Shown: in pieces, positions 33,891 to 45,584 of the stretch
How the letters are laid out: every line of letters starts with the position of its first letter
Position numbering within the stretch: the stretch's first letter is position 1
From: Ichthyophthirius multifiliis
Lineage: Eukaryota > Ciliophora > Oligohymenophorea > Hymenostomatida
Direction of reading: 5' to 3'
DNA: 53,185 nucleotides
NCBI RefSeq assembly: GCF_000220395.1
Contig: NW_004086284.1
Coordinates: 1 to 53,185 of the forward strand
Notes under the pieces: generated by a model
Told to the model about the DNA's origin: nothing
Database searches by the model: none
Seen by the model: only the letters and a program-made list of their open reading frames with translations
Made by a program: the position numbers and the translations under genes

Positions 33891-35123
33891 ATGGATAAAT
33901 ACAAGCAAAGAATAAATGAGAAAATCTAAATAATACTTGATATAGGAATAGCTTATACAAAAATAGGCTTTTCTGGTGAAAATGCTCCTGTAAAAATTAT
34001 TAAAACACCAAAAGAGATATTTTAAGAGTTAAAAACATTCCCTAATGAACCAAAAAGGTAAAAGGTTTAAATAAAAGAATGCTTTTTAGATGAAAAAAAA
34101 GAAAATATTTTATAAAGAAATTTGGATACATTTTTAAATTAAATTTTTTATAATGACTTAATGTGTAGATAATAAAATAAGACTATTTATGTCTGCTAAA
34201 ATTTAAATATTCCGATTTAGTTTTATGATATTTTATGCACATTGCTTTTTAATAAATATGAGATTTAAAAAGTTTATTTCTTGATGAATAATAGTCTACC
34301 TTTGTATATTACTGGATAAATTACAGGATTAGTGGTCGATATAGGGTATTATGATTGTTAAATAATGCCTATATATGAAGGTTATCCAGTAATGAATGCA
34401 TTTGTTAGTGTAAAATGTGGAGGATAAAGGGTAAATGAAATATTAAAAAATTTACTTTTGGAGGTTAATTCGGCTGATTCGGGAATAGAATTTGAATAGT
34501 TGGAGGATATTAAATTTAAATATTGTAAATTATTATTTAAGAGTTAGGAAGAATAGTATTTCAATGATAATAATAATAAAAATTTATGCAAAAATTAATT
34601 TATTAATGCTAATATTATGAAAAATAATAATTTTTAGAAAACAAAAATAAACTATAAAAGTTGCATAAAATGCTTAAGCAAAGGTTTATTTGGAAATTTA
34701 AAAAAAGAAGAACCTAATATTGCCTTTTCTATATTAAAATGCTTTTAAAAATTAAATTGTTTAATAGGTATTAAAGTAGCTTAGAATATAATTTTTGCAG
34801 GAGGAATTTCTTAAACGAAAAATTTTTTTTAAAGAATTCGATAGGAAATACTTTTTATGTTAAATAATTTTCAAGAATTTAATGATTTAAAATATTTGGA
34901 AAAGTATTTAGCTTTTTATATAAATATATATCCAGGAAACGTAGCAAATTGGATTGGGGCGTCAATTGTTAGCTAAGTAGGGGCTAATGATAAATTATGT
35001 TTAAATTTAGAATAATTTAGGAATAATCATAATGTAGTTTAGGATTTTTTTGAAAATTGGATGGGATAAGGAAAAAATTTAACTAAGGATTAAAATAATA
35101 ATGAATACGATGAAATAATATGA
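33891..35123 (+). CDS. ACTR10: Actin-related protein 10 (Arp10/ACTR10, dynactin pointed-end subunit)
   Basis: An intronless frame of 410 residues from ATG 33891 to TGA 35121-35123. The actin fold is recognisable. IILDIGIAYTKIGFSGE is phosphate loop 1. TGLVVDIGYYDCQIMPIYEG is phosphate loop 2, with the IYEG-x-PV segment typical of Arp10/Arp11. CGGQRVNEIL, LEDIKFKYCKL, the adenosine-type motif NIIFAGGISQTKNFFQRI and NVANWIGASIVSQ follow. Arp10-specific phrases (MPIYEGYPVMNAF; LEDIK) fit ACTR10 better than conventional actin or Arp1. In dynactin, Arp10 caps the pointed end of the Arp1 filament and links cargo to cytoplasmic dynein. Nucleotide-binding residues are partly divergent, as is usual in this class. 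Low-complexity Asn stretches interrupt the middle (NDNNNKN), a typical ciliate insertion. Confidence 0.82.
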
Positions 35124-35293
35124 TATATATTTTATGTTTTATATAATTATAATTAATTATATATTAATATATTTATTTATATTATATATATATATATTAA
35201 TAAATATACATATATTATATATACATTTATTTATATATCTTTATATAAATATATTAAAATATAATTAAAGGATAAATATTTCTTTTTTTATTT

Positions 35294-36331
35294 ATGGAAT
35301 AATATAAATAAAATTTTTAAGAAATCTAATCAGAAAATAATGATTAAAAGATTTCTAAAAGGCAACTCAAAAAATAGATAAGAAGTTTGAAATGGCTTGA
35401 ATTAAAATAAAAGAAAAAAGAAGAAAAAAAATAACAAAAATAAAAGAAAAACAATTAAGAAAGGAATAAAAATAATCATAAACACATGAAAACGAAATAA
35501 AATAAATACAAAATTAATAAAATATCTAAAAATTGTATACAACTCCTTATAAAACAAATTAAATCATTAGAGAAGAATATATGCAAAATAAATAAAAGGT
35601 TAAAAAGTTATAATAGATATGTAATTTTTAAACTTATTAAATGAAAAGGAGTATAAAAGTTTAGTAACATAATTAATGTATATGTAAAGTGCAAATAAAA
35701 AAGCTAAATAGCCTTTAAGATTTATAATAACGTCTGTAAATGAAAATTTAAGTAAATCTCTAGAAATAGGAAATGCATATAATTGGGGAATCGAGATTTA
35801 CTAAAAACATTATAATGAGTATTTTGAGAAAAATTAACTAGTTTATTTAACCGGAGATTCATAAGTAGATATTGAAGAATTAGATTTTAAGTAATACATA
35901 TATTTTTTTATTTTAATATTTTTTAATTATTTTTAGTGTAGCTTATATTATTGGTGGATTAGTAGATCATAATAGACTTAAAAATATAACTTTTAATAAT
36001 GCAAATCAAGAAAACATTAAAACTTAAAGATTTCCTATTTAAAAGTATGTAAAATTAGAATCATCAAGTATTTTGGCTTGTAATCATGGTATTTTATTTA
36101 AATATTTATTTTTTTATATATTATTTTTAGTATTTGATATTCTTTTATAAAAAAGTAATGGATTGGATTGGAAATAATGTTTCTTAAAAACTATTCCCGG
36201 TAGAAAAGTAATTGCAACTATTGAAAATGGAGTAGAAATATTAACTGAATAGTTTATTAAAAGATAGGAGTAAATTTAATTATAATTAAAATAATAAGAA
36301 TAAAAAAAATTATTTAAAAATAAATAATAAT

Positions 36332-36370
<39 letters not shown>

Positions 36371-36381
36371 CGATATAATGA
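35294..36381 (+). CDS. TRM10: tRNA (guanine-N1-)-methyltransferase, Trm10 family
   Basis: ATG 35294 begins a basic, helical N-terminal region (SKRQLKKQIRSLKWLELKQ). The SPOUT methyltransferase domain follows: VIIDMQFLNLLNEKEYKSL, LRFIITS, LVYLTGDS, then after the intron 35891-35936 AYIIGGLVDHNRLKN, RFPIQKYVKLESS, ILACNHVFDILL (intron 36089-36130) and WKQCFLKTIPGRK. These are hallmark motifs of Trm10, which methylates N1 of purine 9 in tRNA using SAM; the catalytic Asp of the V-D-H region is present. The N-terminal part needs two frame changes, near the A8 run 35424-35431 and near 35594-35610. Both are in A-rich runs and fit base under-calls or over-calls. The C-terminus ends in a run of 12 TAA codons read as polyQ before SI and TGA 36379-36381. 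Confidence 0.88.
36334..36369 (+). repeat. (TAA)12 read as polyglutamine at the Trm10 C-terminus
   Basis: Twelve in-frame TAA codons immediately before the terminal TCG ATA TAA TGA. Confidence 0.85.
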
Positions 36382-37026
36382 TAATATTAATTTTCTGTTT
36401 ATAAAAAATTATTCTTTTGTTAATATTTGTAATTAATAAATATATTTTTTTAAAAATACTATTCAAATAAAATAAATATTAATTAAATTTTGTTTATTTT
36501 AAAATATAAATTATTTTAAAAATTATTAATAAAGGCTGATTTAAAATTGCTTATTTATATTATATTTGTTTAATCAATATTTGATAAAATTAAAAAAAAT
36601 ATTTATATAAAATATTAAATAATTATTTAAATTTTTTTATGAATAAAAAATACATTATATTGATTTATATAAAGATATATTTTTGTTTTGTTTATAAATA
36701 TAAAATTTGGAATTGTATTTATTTTTTAAAAAAAATTGGTTTTTATTTGTTAAAATTATTACAATTTTCTTTATATGACATAAACAGATATTAATTTTAC
36801 AAAAATAATTATATAAATATCTTTTATTAATTAAACAAAACAAAAAAACAAAAAACATAAAAAAAAAAACAAACATAATAATAAAAGCAAAAATATATAA
36901 TATATAAATTATTTAAAAAACAAAATAAAATAAAAAAAACTATTTAATTAAATAAAATATAATAAACAGTACACACAAATAAAAAAATAAAAGAAAATTT
37001 AAAAATTAAAAATATATAAATAATTA
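36382..37026. other. Intergenic region
   Basis: AT-rich spacer between same-strand genes. No coding or RNA signal is seen. Confidence 0.55.
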
Positions 37027-40000
37027 ATGTAATAAACTTTCTAAGCCTTGAGAACATTAAGTGAAGAAACCCATTAAGAAAATCACATACCGGAATCATC
37101 AATGATAGTATTTTTCCTATTCGGTGGCTTGGCAATATCTGGTTTAGTTCGTGAGATGAATAAGAAAACTGGGATTCCATATACCCCAATGCTATTTATA
37201 ATAGGAATATTTATAGGGAAATTTTATTAAGAAATGGGACTATTAGGATAATCTATATATTCAATTAGAAATATAGACCCTCACGGTATCCTTATGATAT
37301 TTTACCTATATTAATATTTGAAGGGGGATTTAATAGTGACTGGCATTCTTTCAAAAAATAATCGGGGTAAATATTTTTATTAGCATTTCCTTGTGTTCTT
37401 TTTTCTACTATATTTTTACTTTTTTCTATAAAAGTAGTTCTATAATATGACGATTCATACTATTCGTGGAGTGGAGCTTTTATGTTTGGATCAATACTAT
37501 CTTGTACAGATACTGTGGCAGTTTTGGCTCTTTTAAAAGAAGTTGGAGCACCAAAAAAATTAAATTCTTTAATTGAAGGAGAGTCTTTACTAAATGATGG
37601 AACTTGTATGGTTCTTTTTGAAATTTCAAGCAAAATGGTTAAAGGATAAGTAATAATATATATTATTAAAAAATGATTTATTTTTAAATTTTATGCATTT
37701 ATTTTATAAAACTCAACAATAAAAAGCCATGTCATAGTCAACTTTTTCAAGAATTTTATTTTCATCAAAATATTTTTTTAATAAATAAATAATGTTAAAA
37801 ATTAATAAATATATAAATAAATATATATATGTATTTATAATTTTTAATTATATATTTATATATAATATATATAATAGCAAATGTTAATATTTGATATAAT
37901 AAAGCTTTTTTTAACTTTAACTGTTGGAGGTGCTCTTTTGGGAATTTTTATTGGTTTAATAGCTAGTTTTTGGATTGGAAGAATACATAATGATGCAATA
38001 TTGACTGTAAATGTTACTTTTATAGCTGCTTATTTGTGCTTTTTTATAGCTGAAAATGTTGATTTAGGAATATAGATATCTGGTATTATGGCTTTGGTAT
38101 CTTTAGGGCTTTTTATGTCTATTTTTGGGAAGACTAAAATATCTATAGAAGAGGAAAAAACAGTTCATATTTTTTGGAAATATGTTGTTTATGCTGCTGA
38201 GTCTATTATTTTTTTGTTGGCTGGAATTATTGTCGGAATTAGGGTTTTGAATAATTTAAATAATGAAAGTTTTTCAAATGGTTAAGATTAATATACAATT
38301 ATTTAATAGGATTATTTTAAACTTTTCGGGCTTTATATTTGTATGATATTGAGTAGATTCGGTTCTATTGCCCTTGTTATGAAATGGTTAAGGAAATGGG
38401 GTTATGGATTAAGTTGGAAGGATGTTTATGTACTTACCTATGGAGGTTTAAGGGGTGCTATAGGTATTTCTTTTGCTTTAATTGTCGCTAATGACTATAC
38501 TGATGCGTATTCTTAGAAATTTAGAGATATTGTGCTTTTCGATATGGCAGGGAATGCTTTATTGACATTGATTATAAATTCTACGACAGCCGGAGTTTTA
38601 ATAAAAAGCCTAGGTTTATGTGTTATTAGTAATGTAAGGTAGAAAACTTTTATGTATTTTCTTGAAGGGTTGAAGGAAGATACTATTAGAAAAATGAATT
38701 TATTGAAAAATAATCAATATTTGTAAATGGTAAACTGGAATGGCGTAAAAGACCTTATAGGAATACCTGAATATGAAAAAAAGATTTAATAAATAGAAGT
38801 TGATATATAAAAAAGGGAAAAAGAAGAAGATATAAACATAAAATTAGCACATAAAAATCCTATAGAGCTAGAATTAATAAAACAAAAAGAAATTTTAAAA
38901 TTAGAAAATGAATCAGCTGATTCTTCGTAAAATTTAATAGATGAAGATATGGTTGTGGAATGTAGAAATAGATATTTAATAGCCTTAAAAGGTATTTATT
39001 GGATTTAATTTGAAAAATAATAATGCAGTTCAAATGCTCTTTTATTACTTATTGAAAGCGTCAATTGGGATATCGATACATAGAATCAAAGGATGAATTC
39101 TTGGGAATTTTTATCTAATTATATTAATAATCCGTTTTATATTTAGATTTTATTCTATTTAAAAACTTGGCCCATTATAGGAGAAATAGCCGGAAATATG
39201 CTTTTTAATCATATTTCTCATATTTATGATGTACTTTCGACTTATATTGAAGCTCATGAGAGTGCAGAAGAAGTCATTAAAGAATTTAGAATTTAAGAAT
39301 AAGTATAAGCTTATATTGTGAGGGAAAGCTATGATAATAGACTCATGGCGGAAGAGTATATTTAGAATTATTTACATATAAGTTTTCCGGAAATATCGAA
39401 AATGATTTAGACGAAAAAAGCAGCGTTTTCTTTACTGGAAAGTCAAAGGAAATTACTTGAGGATTCTATAAGATTAGGGTAAATAGACGATAAATAATTC
39501 AAAACAGTAAAAAATCATATAGAGAAACATTAACTTAAATTAGACAATATTAAACCGTCGTGGAAATCACCGCCTGTAAAAGAGTTTTTGAAAAATATAA
39601 AATTCTTTGAATTTATACCAGATGTTATGCTTGATAAGATTATTTATGAAAGCATTGAAATAATTATCGAGAAAGATAATTATATAGTTAAAGAAGGAGA
39701 AAGAGCTAAATATTTATTTGTTATTACAAGAGGAAGAGCTACGGAAATTTGCACATAGACTTTTTATACTTATAATGAAAATAAATTAATTGGAAATGTA
39801 CTATTTATACATTAGTTGGTTTTACCAGAATTAAGATATCTTACTTCTTGTATTGCAGATGCTATGGTTTATGTATTAGCTTTTCCTCTGTAGTCATTGT
39901 AAAATATTATTAAGATGAATTAATAAATGGAGGATTATGTTTGGTAGTAAAGCTTTATGACTATTACTTAACTTTATTATAATTAACTTAAACCCTTAAG

Positions 40001-40093
40001 TAATCTTAATAAGTAAATTATTAAAGATCTTATTCCTCAAATGAGATTTGCAAAATATAAGTAAATAATAAAAATATTTTTATTATTAAAATA

Positions 40094-40138
<45 letters not shown>

Positions 40139-40803
40139 TCATTTAATATCATTTTATATTTTTTAATTTTGTATATAGAAAAAATTAAACTATTGATTTC
40201 TAACATGGAGGTGTATTGTTAAAAGGAAACGTTTATAAAAAAGATATGCATAATACTAATTCTGGATTTTAAATAATTAAAGATTGTATCAAAACTAAAG
40301 AATAATAGGATAAATAACTTATATAAGTAATAAAAAATAAAATATCATATATTATATATTTAATTTTTTTTTATTTTAATATATAGTCATTTGCTGTATT
40401 TTTACCTCATACAGTATAATATTTATATACAGTAAAAAAATGCACATTTTTTCATTTCTAAGATGATAATGATTTTGTTAAAAAAATAATTAGTGGACAT
40501 GATTAAGTTTCACTATAATAAAACTATATAAGTCCTTCGCATGCTAATGTCAGTGTTAGTAAAAGATCGTCTATTTTACATTCTTCTTATTAAACTAAGT
40601 TTGGAGTTTAGACAAGAAAATAAAGCATAAATGAAAAAAATCTAAGAGATAGTTGCCATTTTTAAATAAAAGATGAGGAAAATTAAGAAATATAAAAAGA
40701 TGAAAATAAATAAGAAAATTTTTTTACAAATCATAATTAGATTGACTCTAATTATATTATTAAAGAATCAAAATAGGCTGAAGAAGATGAATAAAAATAA
40801 TGA
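37027..40803 (+). CDS. SOS1-type plasma-membrane Na+/H+ exchanger with cyclic-nucleotide-binding module
   Basis: Start at ATG 37027 (MQQTFQALRTLSEETHQENH). Exons 37027-37649, 37878-40060, 40179-40326 and 40387-40803 total 3371 bases, one short of a whole reading frame of about 1123 residues. The missing base is at the T4 run 37300-37303, where DPHGILMIF must shift to LPILIFEGGFN. The exchanger domain shows FEGGFN, CTDTVAVLALLKEVGAP, LIEGESLLNDGTCMVLFEI (the N-D ion-binding helix region) and TYGGLRGAIGISFAL. The cytosolic part follows plant SOS1: EIAGNMLFNHISHIYDVLST, a helix-rich linker (FPEISKMIQTKKAAFSLLES), and a cyclic-nucleotide-binding-like fold (KDNYIVKEGERAKYLFVITR). The Ser/Lys/Glu-rich tail (SVSKRSSILHSS) could be phosphorylated. 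It would export Na+ in exchange for H+. I saw no voltage-sensor segment, unlike sperm NHE (SLC9C). Confidence 0.88.
40093..40139. repeat. (TTA)n microsatellite within exchanger intron 2
   Basis: About 15 TTA units in the intron 40061-40178. Confidence 0.9.
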
Positions 40804-40929
40804 AAAAAAAAATTCATTAATTTAATTTATTTTATTTATTAATATATTATTTTAGAAAAAACATTTTTTTTTTTATGAAAATAGTAATATAAAATAAAAA
40901 TATAAATATAAATAAAAAATAAAAGTTAT

Positions 40930-40965
<36 letters not shown>

Positions 40966-41073
40966 TTATATATATAATATTAATTTATATTTGATTTTTT
41001 TTAATAGTGTTTGTTAAATATTATTACGTAAAATAAATAAATTTATAAATTTTTATTAAAAAATAGCATAAAT

Positions 41074-42014
41074 ATGTGTAATTGTTGTGGTTATATATAA
41101 AATATAAGAATTAATCAAGTTTAATTAATAAATATTGAAAAAATAATAAATTAGTTTAAGAAAATATTTTTGTAGATACATAAACTTAAATTGCCAATAT
41201 ACCATTTTAAAAATATTATATAATCTTAAATTTTGACAAATTAAATAATAACAATTCCTAAATATTAAGCTTTATATCTAATGAATTTTTATTATAAGAA
41301 TAACAAAGTATTGAATTGGTATAAAATAAAATATATAAAATATAAACATAATTAAAAATAGTTAAAAGATATATAACCTAATGAGTATTATCATGAGGAA
41401 ATTTAAATTAATTAAGAAATAATATATGCAATAAATGAATTAAGTACTTTAGAAATATAAGCAAGCGAAATAAAGGAAGAAATAGAATTAAAATAACAAA
41501 AAATTAGTTATAATAAAAATTTCTATAGATTAAATAGATATTAGTACAAAACCATATGAAAGCCAAAAATCAATTATTGAATAAGAAAATAAATAAACAA
41601 AAGAATTTGATAAAATATAAGAGTTAATATAAAATTTAATTAATTTAAAATAGAAAGAAATAAAAAGATTATCAAATATTATAAATGAAGATAAAAAAGA
41701 AAAAATTAAAAAATAATTAATAGAAGAGTAAAATATTAAAGAGTAAGAATAAATAATATTTTAAAAGAAAAAGTAATATGAATAAATATAAGAATAATAA
41801 AAAAAATAATTATTAAAAAATAGATAAGTATAATAATAACGATAAGAAAAATAATAAATATCCTAATAATAATAAAAATAATAAATAAATAAAAAAAATA
41901 ATATAAATATTAATAATAATAAAAATATTAATATTAATATAATAATAATTATAATATATATATTAAAAAAAATATTAATAAATATAATTAATAAAATTAT
42001 TTTAATATTAAAAA

Positions 42015-42063
<49 letters not shown>

Positions 42064-42375
42064 TTATAATATTTATATTAGTAATAATAAATAATAGAAT
42101 AATAACATTTAACTTTTTCATAAAATTCTATAAATTCTTCATATTCTGTACAAATAAATAATATTAAATAATAAAATTAATCAGTAAATAATTAAAAATC
42201 TTAATTTAAATTAGTTTCTATACTTAAAAAAAATAATAATAATAAAAAATAAATATAAAATAAAATAAAAAAATAAGTTCGTTTTGATGAATAATATTTG
42301 AATCCTTAATAATATAATTAATCTAGAAATAAAATTTAATAATATTACTTCAAGCATATAAATCATTTTTTTTGA
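41074..42375 (+). CDS. Asn/Gln-rich coiled-coil protein with SILK and RVxF PP1-docking motifs
   Basis: A possible start, MCNCCGYIQNIRINQ, is at 41074. Coding-like sequence continues to EIKEEIELKQQKI, then across a candidate 22-nt intron (about 41508-41529) into a coiled coil (IDISTKPYESQKSIIEQENK, then KEIKRLSNIINEDKKEKIKK). An Asn-rich low-complexity stretch follows, including a (TAA)n run read here as polyasparagine. The C-terminal segment (about 42064-42375) ends HINHFF at TGA 42373-42375. It contains SILKK followed about 20 residues later by KKQVRFDE, the exact pairing of SILK and RVxF motifs by which regulatory subunits dock protein phosphatase 1. The frame must shift once in the Asn-rich stretch near 41940, so the N- and C-terminal parts are linked with moderate certainty. 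No other domain is recognised. Confidence 0.6.
42016..42063 (+). repeat. (TAA)n run, read as polyasparagine (AAT frame) in the downstream frame
   Basis: About 15 units. The frame that leads into the C-terminal SILK/RVxF segment reads AAT codons. Confidence 0.75.
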
Positions 42376-42844
42376 ATTTAATTATACTTTTAATATGCTT
42401 TATATTGATGTTTTTATAAAAAAAAACTTTAAAATATTTATATAATCTTATTTATTTTTCCAAAAAATATAATAAAAAAGAATTAATAATATAATATATT
42501 ATATTTTATATTAATTTAATTTTTTTAAATTGTAATTTTTTATAAATAAAACAAAAAAGTTTAATATTATTAACTTTCTTTATTTTTAATATTAATAATA
42601 ATATTTATAATATAAAAATACATACAATTTTTATATATTACAAAAATAAAAATCTATATATTTTGAATTTATTATTTTACAAAAAATAAAAAATATAACG
42701 TAAAAATAAATTAAAATAATAATTAAAAAAAATTTTAAATAATTAAATTTTTCAAAAATATAATTAATAAAAATATAAATAAATACAATAATAAAGTTTT
42801 ATTTATCTTGTTTTGATATAAAAAAATAAAAATTAAATAAAACT
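42376..42844. other. Convergent intergenic region
   Basis: AT-rich, with no signal seen. Confidence 0.55.
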
Positions 42845-43473
42845 TCAAAAAAGTTACTTGTCTAAATTTTAAGGCATTTATAATCCTAAATTTCTAACAG
42901 GTTATCTAATATTATTAAAATTATAAATACTATTTATAGCTCCTTAACTATTATTAGCATTGATATTTTTATTATATAAATTATATATGTTTTTGTTTTA
43001 TTATTAATATCCATTAATATTATTTAAGTTAGATTTATAAGAAAAATTATATATGTTATCTAAATCTTTATTAATATTATTAAATACGCCACCATTATAT
43101 TAATTTATTTTCAATTTTTCTAAATTTTCATTTTAATAAAGATTCCTATTTTGTCTGTTTCTGTTTTCAATTGAAGATTAATAACCTCCAACTTAATATT
43201 CTTATAATTGTGAAGTATTTTAATTAGCGAAGCAAGATGTATTTTGATTTAAAAAAAAATTAATTTAATTATTATTATTATTTTCTTCCTTTGAATTAAA
43301 ATTAAGCTATAAATTAAACTTATTTTTATTATAAGGTAATTATTCTCCCAAAAATTATTTATTTTTAAAACTTTCATCAATTTAATTATGTTTATTTAAA
43401 TTAACTAAAAAATTGAAATCAGAATTTTTTTATTATAAAGATGTTGCTCTATTTTTTTTGTCACTTCGACTAA

Positions 43474-43522
<49 letters not shown>

Positions 43523-44933
43523 TATGCCAATATTATTGCTATTTATATTAATGTTATTAATTTTATGATCATCAGAATTAAAATTATTTAAATTTTTATT
43601 TTTTCCTTCTTCATATAAACTTCCTAATTCATTATAATTTAAGCCACTTTCTTTTTATTTCCCTCTTTCCTCAAATTTCATATATTCTTTATATTAATTT
43701 TTTATGTTTGTATTTTTTTAATTATTATTATTACTAACATTATTTTAAATATATTCATTACTTTCTTTTCTATATTATTTCTACTCAATATCTTAATTTG
43801 AATTAATGTCTATATTAACTCTTAATTTTTTGTTTAATTAATTATCCGATATACAATATTAATTCAAATTTTTTTATTTTTCAATTGTTATATCTTCACT
43901 TTTATCATATTTTTGTTAATCTTCAATGTTTTTATTTTAGTTTTTATTTTATTATTCGTCATTAAAATAGTCTTCTGGAAGTATATGCTCTATGTCGAAA
44001 AAATATGAATGTTATAATATTTTTTATGCAGTAGGTCTTTTTTAAGGATCCCATTTTAAACATTCTTAAATTAATTAAATAGCTTATTATGGACAATTAT
44101 TTATTATAGTATTTAATGGAATAGAAGGATATTAAGGAAAATTAATACCTTTTTAAGCTGCTAATCTATGTCCTTTTTTTTTGTTTAAAAAAAAAAATAA
44201 AAAAATATTTTATATAAATAAAATATAAAACAAAACAAAAACCTTCAGGCCATTCTAATTTAGAAGGTGTCCCTAAAATAGAACTAATTTTGACAAGTTA
44301 ATCTTATTCAGATTATCCATTAAATAAAGGCTTTAGCATAAATAGTTCAGCCATAATACATCCTAGAGCAAAAATATCAACTGGAGAATTATAATTAGTA
44401 GACCTAAGTAATAGTTCAGGAGCTCTATACCACCTTGTAGATACATAATCAGTATAAGGTGGTCTTGACCTAATTTCCCTAGCTAAGCCAAAATCAATTA
44501 ATTTAACGTACTTTGTTTTATTATTATATAGTATATTTTCCGGTTTTAAATCGCGGTGGAAAAAACCATGTTTGTGTATATAGTATATTGATTATGTTAA
44601 TTAATAAATAATAGATTTAATTTAATTTTGGGGTAGTTTTTATCCTGATTTACGCTATTCTTCGTATAGTTTAAATATATCGAGGTCTGCATGTTCGAAT
44701 ACAAATGATAATTGGTTATTTTGTCTTATTACTTCTTTTAGTTTTACAACATTTTTATGGATTAGCTTTCGTAAAGATTTTAGTTCTCGCAAATTCATAC
44801 ATTCTTCCCATGTCTGGTATTTTTATTTCATAGTCTTTATGGCAACTATTTCGCCTGTTTCTATGTTTTAGGCTTTTTGGACTTCACCAAATGAACCTTT
44901 GCCGATTATTTCTATTAATTTATATTTTTCCAT
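42845..44933 (-). CDS. MAK/ICK/MOK (RCK) family protein kinase
   Basis: ATG 44933 to TGA 42847-42845, with one intron (44173-44242), gives 672 residues. The kinase domain fills residues about 1-285. Glycine loop [14 protein letters not shown] with the catalytic lysine, [11 protein letters not shown] and [19 protein letters not shown] are all intact. The TDY activation motif and the downstream [33 protein letters not shown] and [12 protein letters not shown] are signatures of the RCK group (MAK, ICK, MOK). These kinases sit in cilia and control intraflagellar transport turnover and cilium length, activated by phosphorylation of the TDY motif. The C-terminal half is Asn/Gln-rich and disordered, with a polyasparagine run from the (TTA)n at 43479-43521, and ends LGLQMPQNLDKQLF. 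In a ciliate it is very probably a ciliary length regulator. Confidence 0.93.
43479..43521 (-). repeat. (TTA)n read as polyasparagine in the kinase tail
   Basis: About 14 AAT codons on the coding strand between GIN and ISRSD. Confidence 0.85.
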
Positions 44934-45584
44934 TTTTTATTTTTTTTGGAATTATATTTGTATTATTTTGTAAAAGCCACTTTTTTAATTAATTTATGAT
45001 TTTTTTTTAGGTTTTATTAGTTATTGTTTATTTAATTTTTTTTAATATATATTTTTGTTATATAATAAATATATATATTTTTGTTTTTTATTTTTAAAAA
45101 ATCAATGTAAGTTTTTTTTTTTTTTAATACACAAATTATTTATAAATGTTAAATATTTATTTAATATAATTTAGCTTAAATACAATTTTGTTTATTAATT
45201 TAATAAATTTTAATTATAGTATAAATTTATCTAAGTAATATAATCTATTTTAATTGTAAAAATTCTTTATAATTTTATTTGCTTAAAAATTACAATATTC
45301 AACTAAAACATTTTCATGATTACTGAACAAAATCTTTTAAAATATATATTTTATATTCTAGAATAAAACATTAAATTAATAAAATAAACTAACATTATAA
45401 CTATATAATATAAATTGAAAAAAAGAAACTTATAAACAAATATATTAATAACAAAAAAATATACATTAAAATATATTAATAAATACTAAAAAAAATATTG
45501 ATAAATTTTTTTACACTGGAATGAATAAATAATTCAAATCTACTTATAAAAATCAAAAATAATAGAAATTCTAATAATCAAAAA
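44934..45584. other. Intergenic region
   Basis: AT-rich spacer between two minus-strand genes. Nothing is recognised. Confidence 0.55.

Noticed and set aside
37881-38285. Two separate small membrane-protein genes
   Set aside because: They are consecutive pieces of the Na+/H+ exchanger, split only by an in-frame TAG that is Gln in this code.
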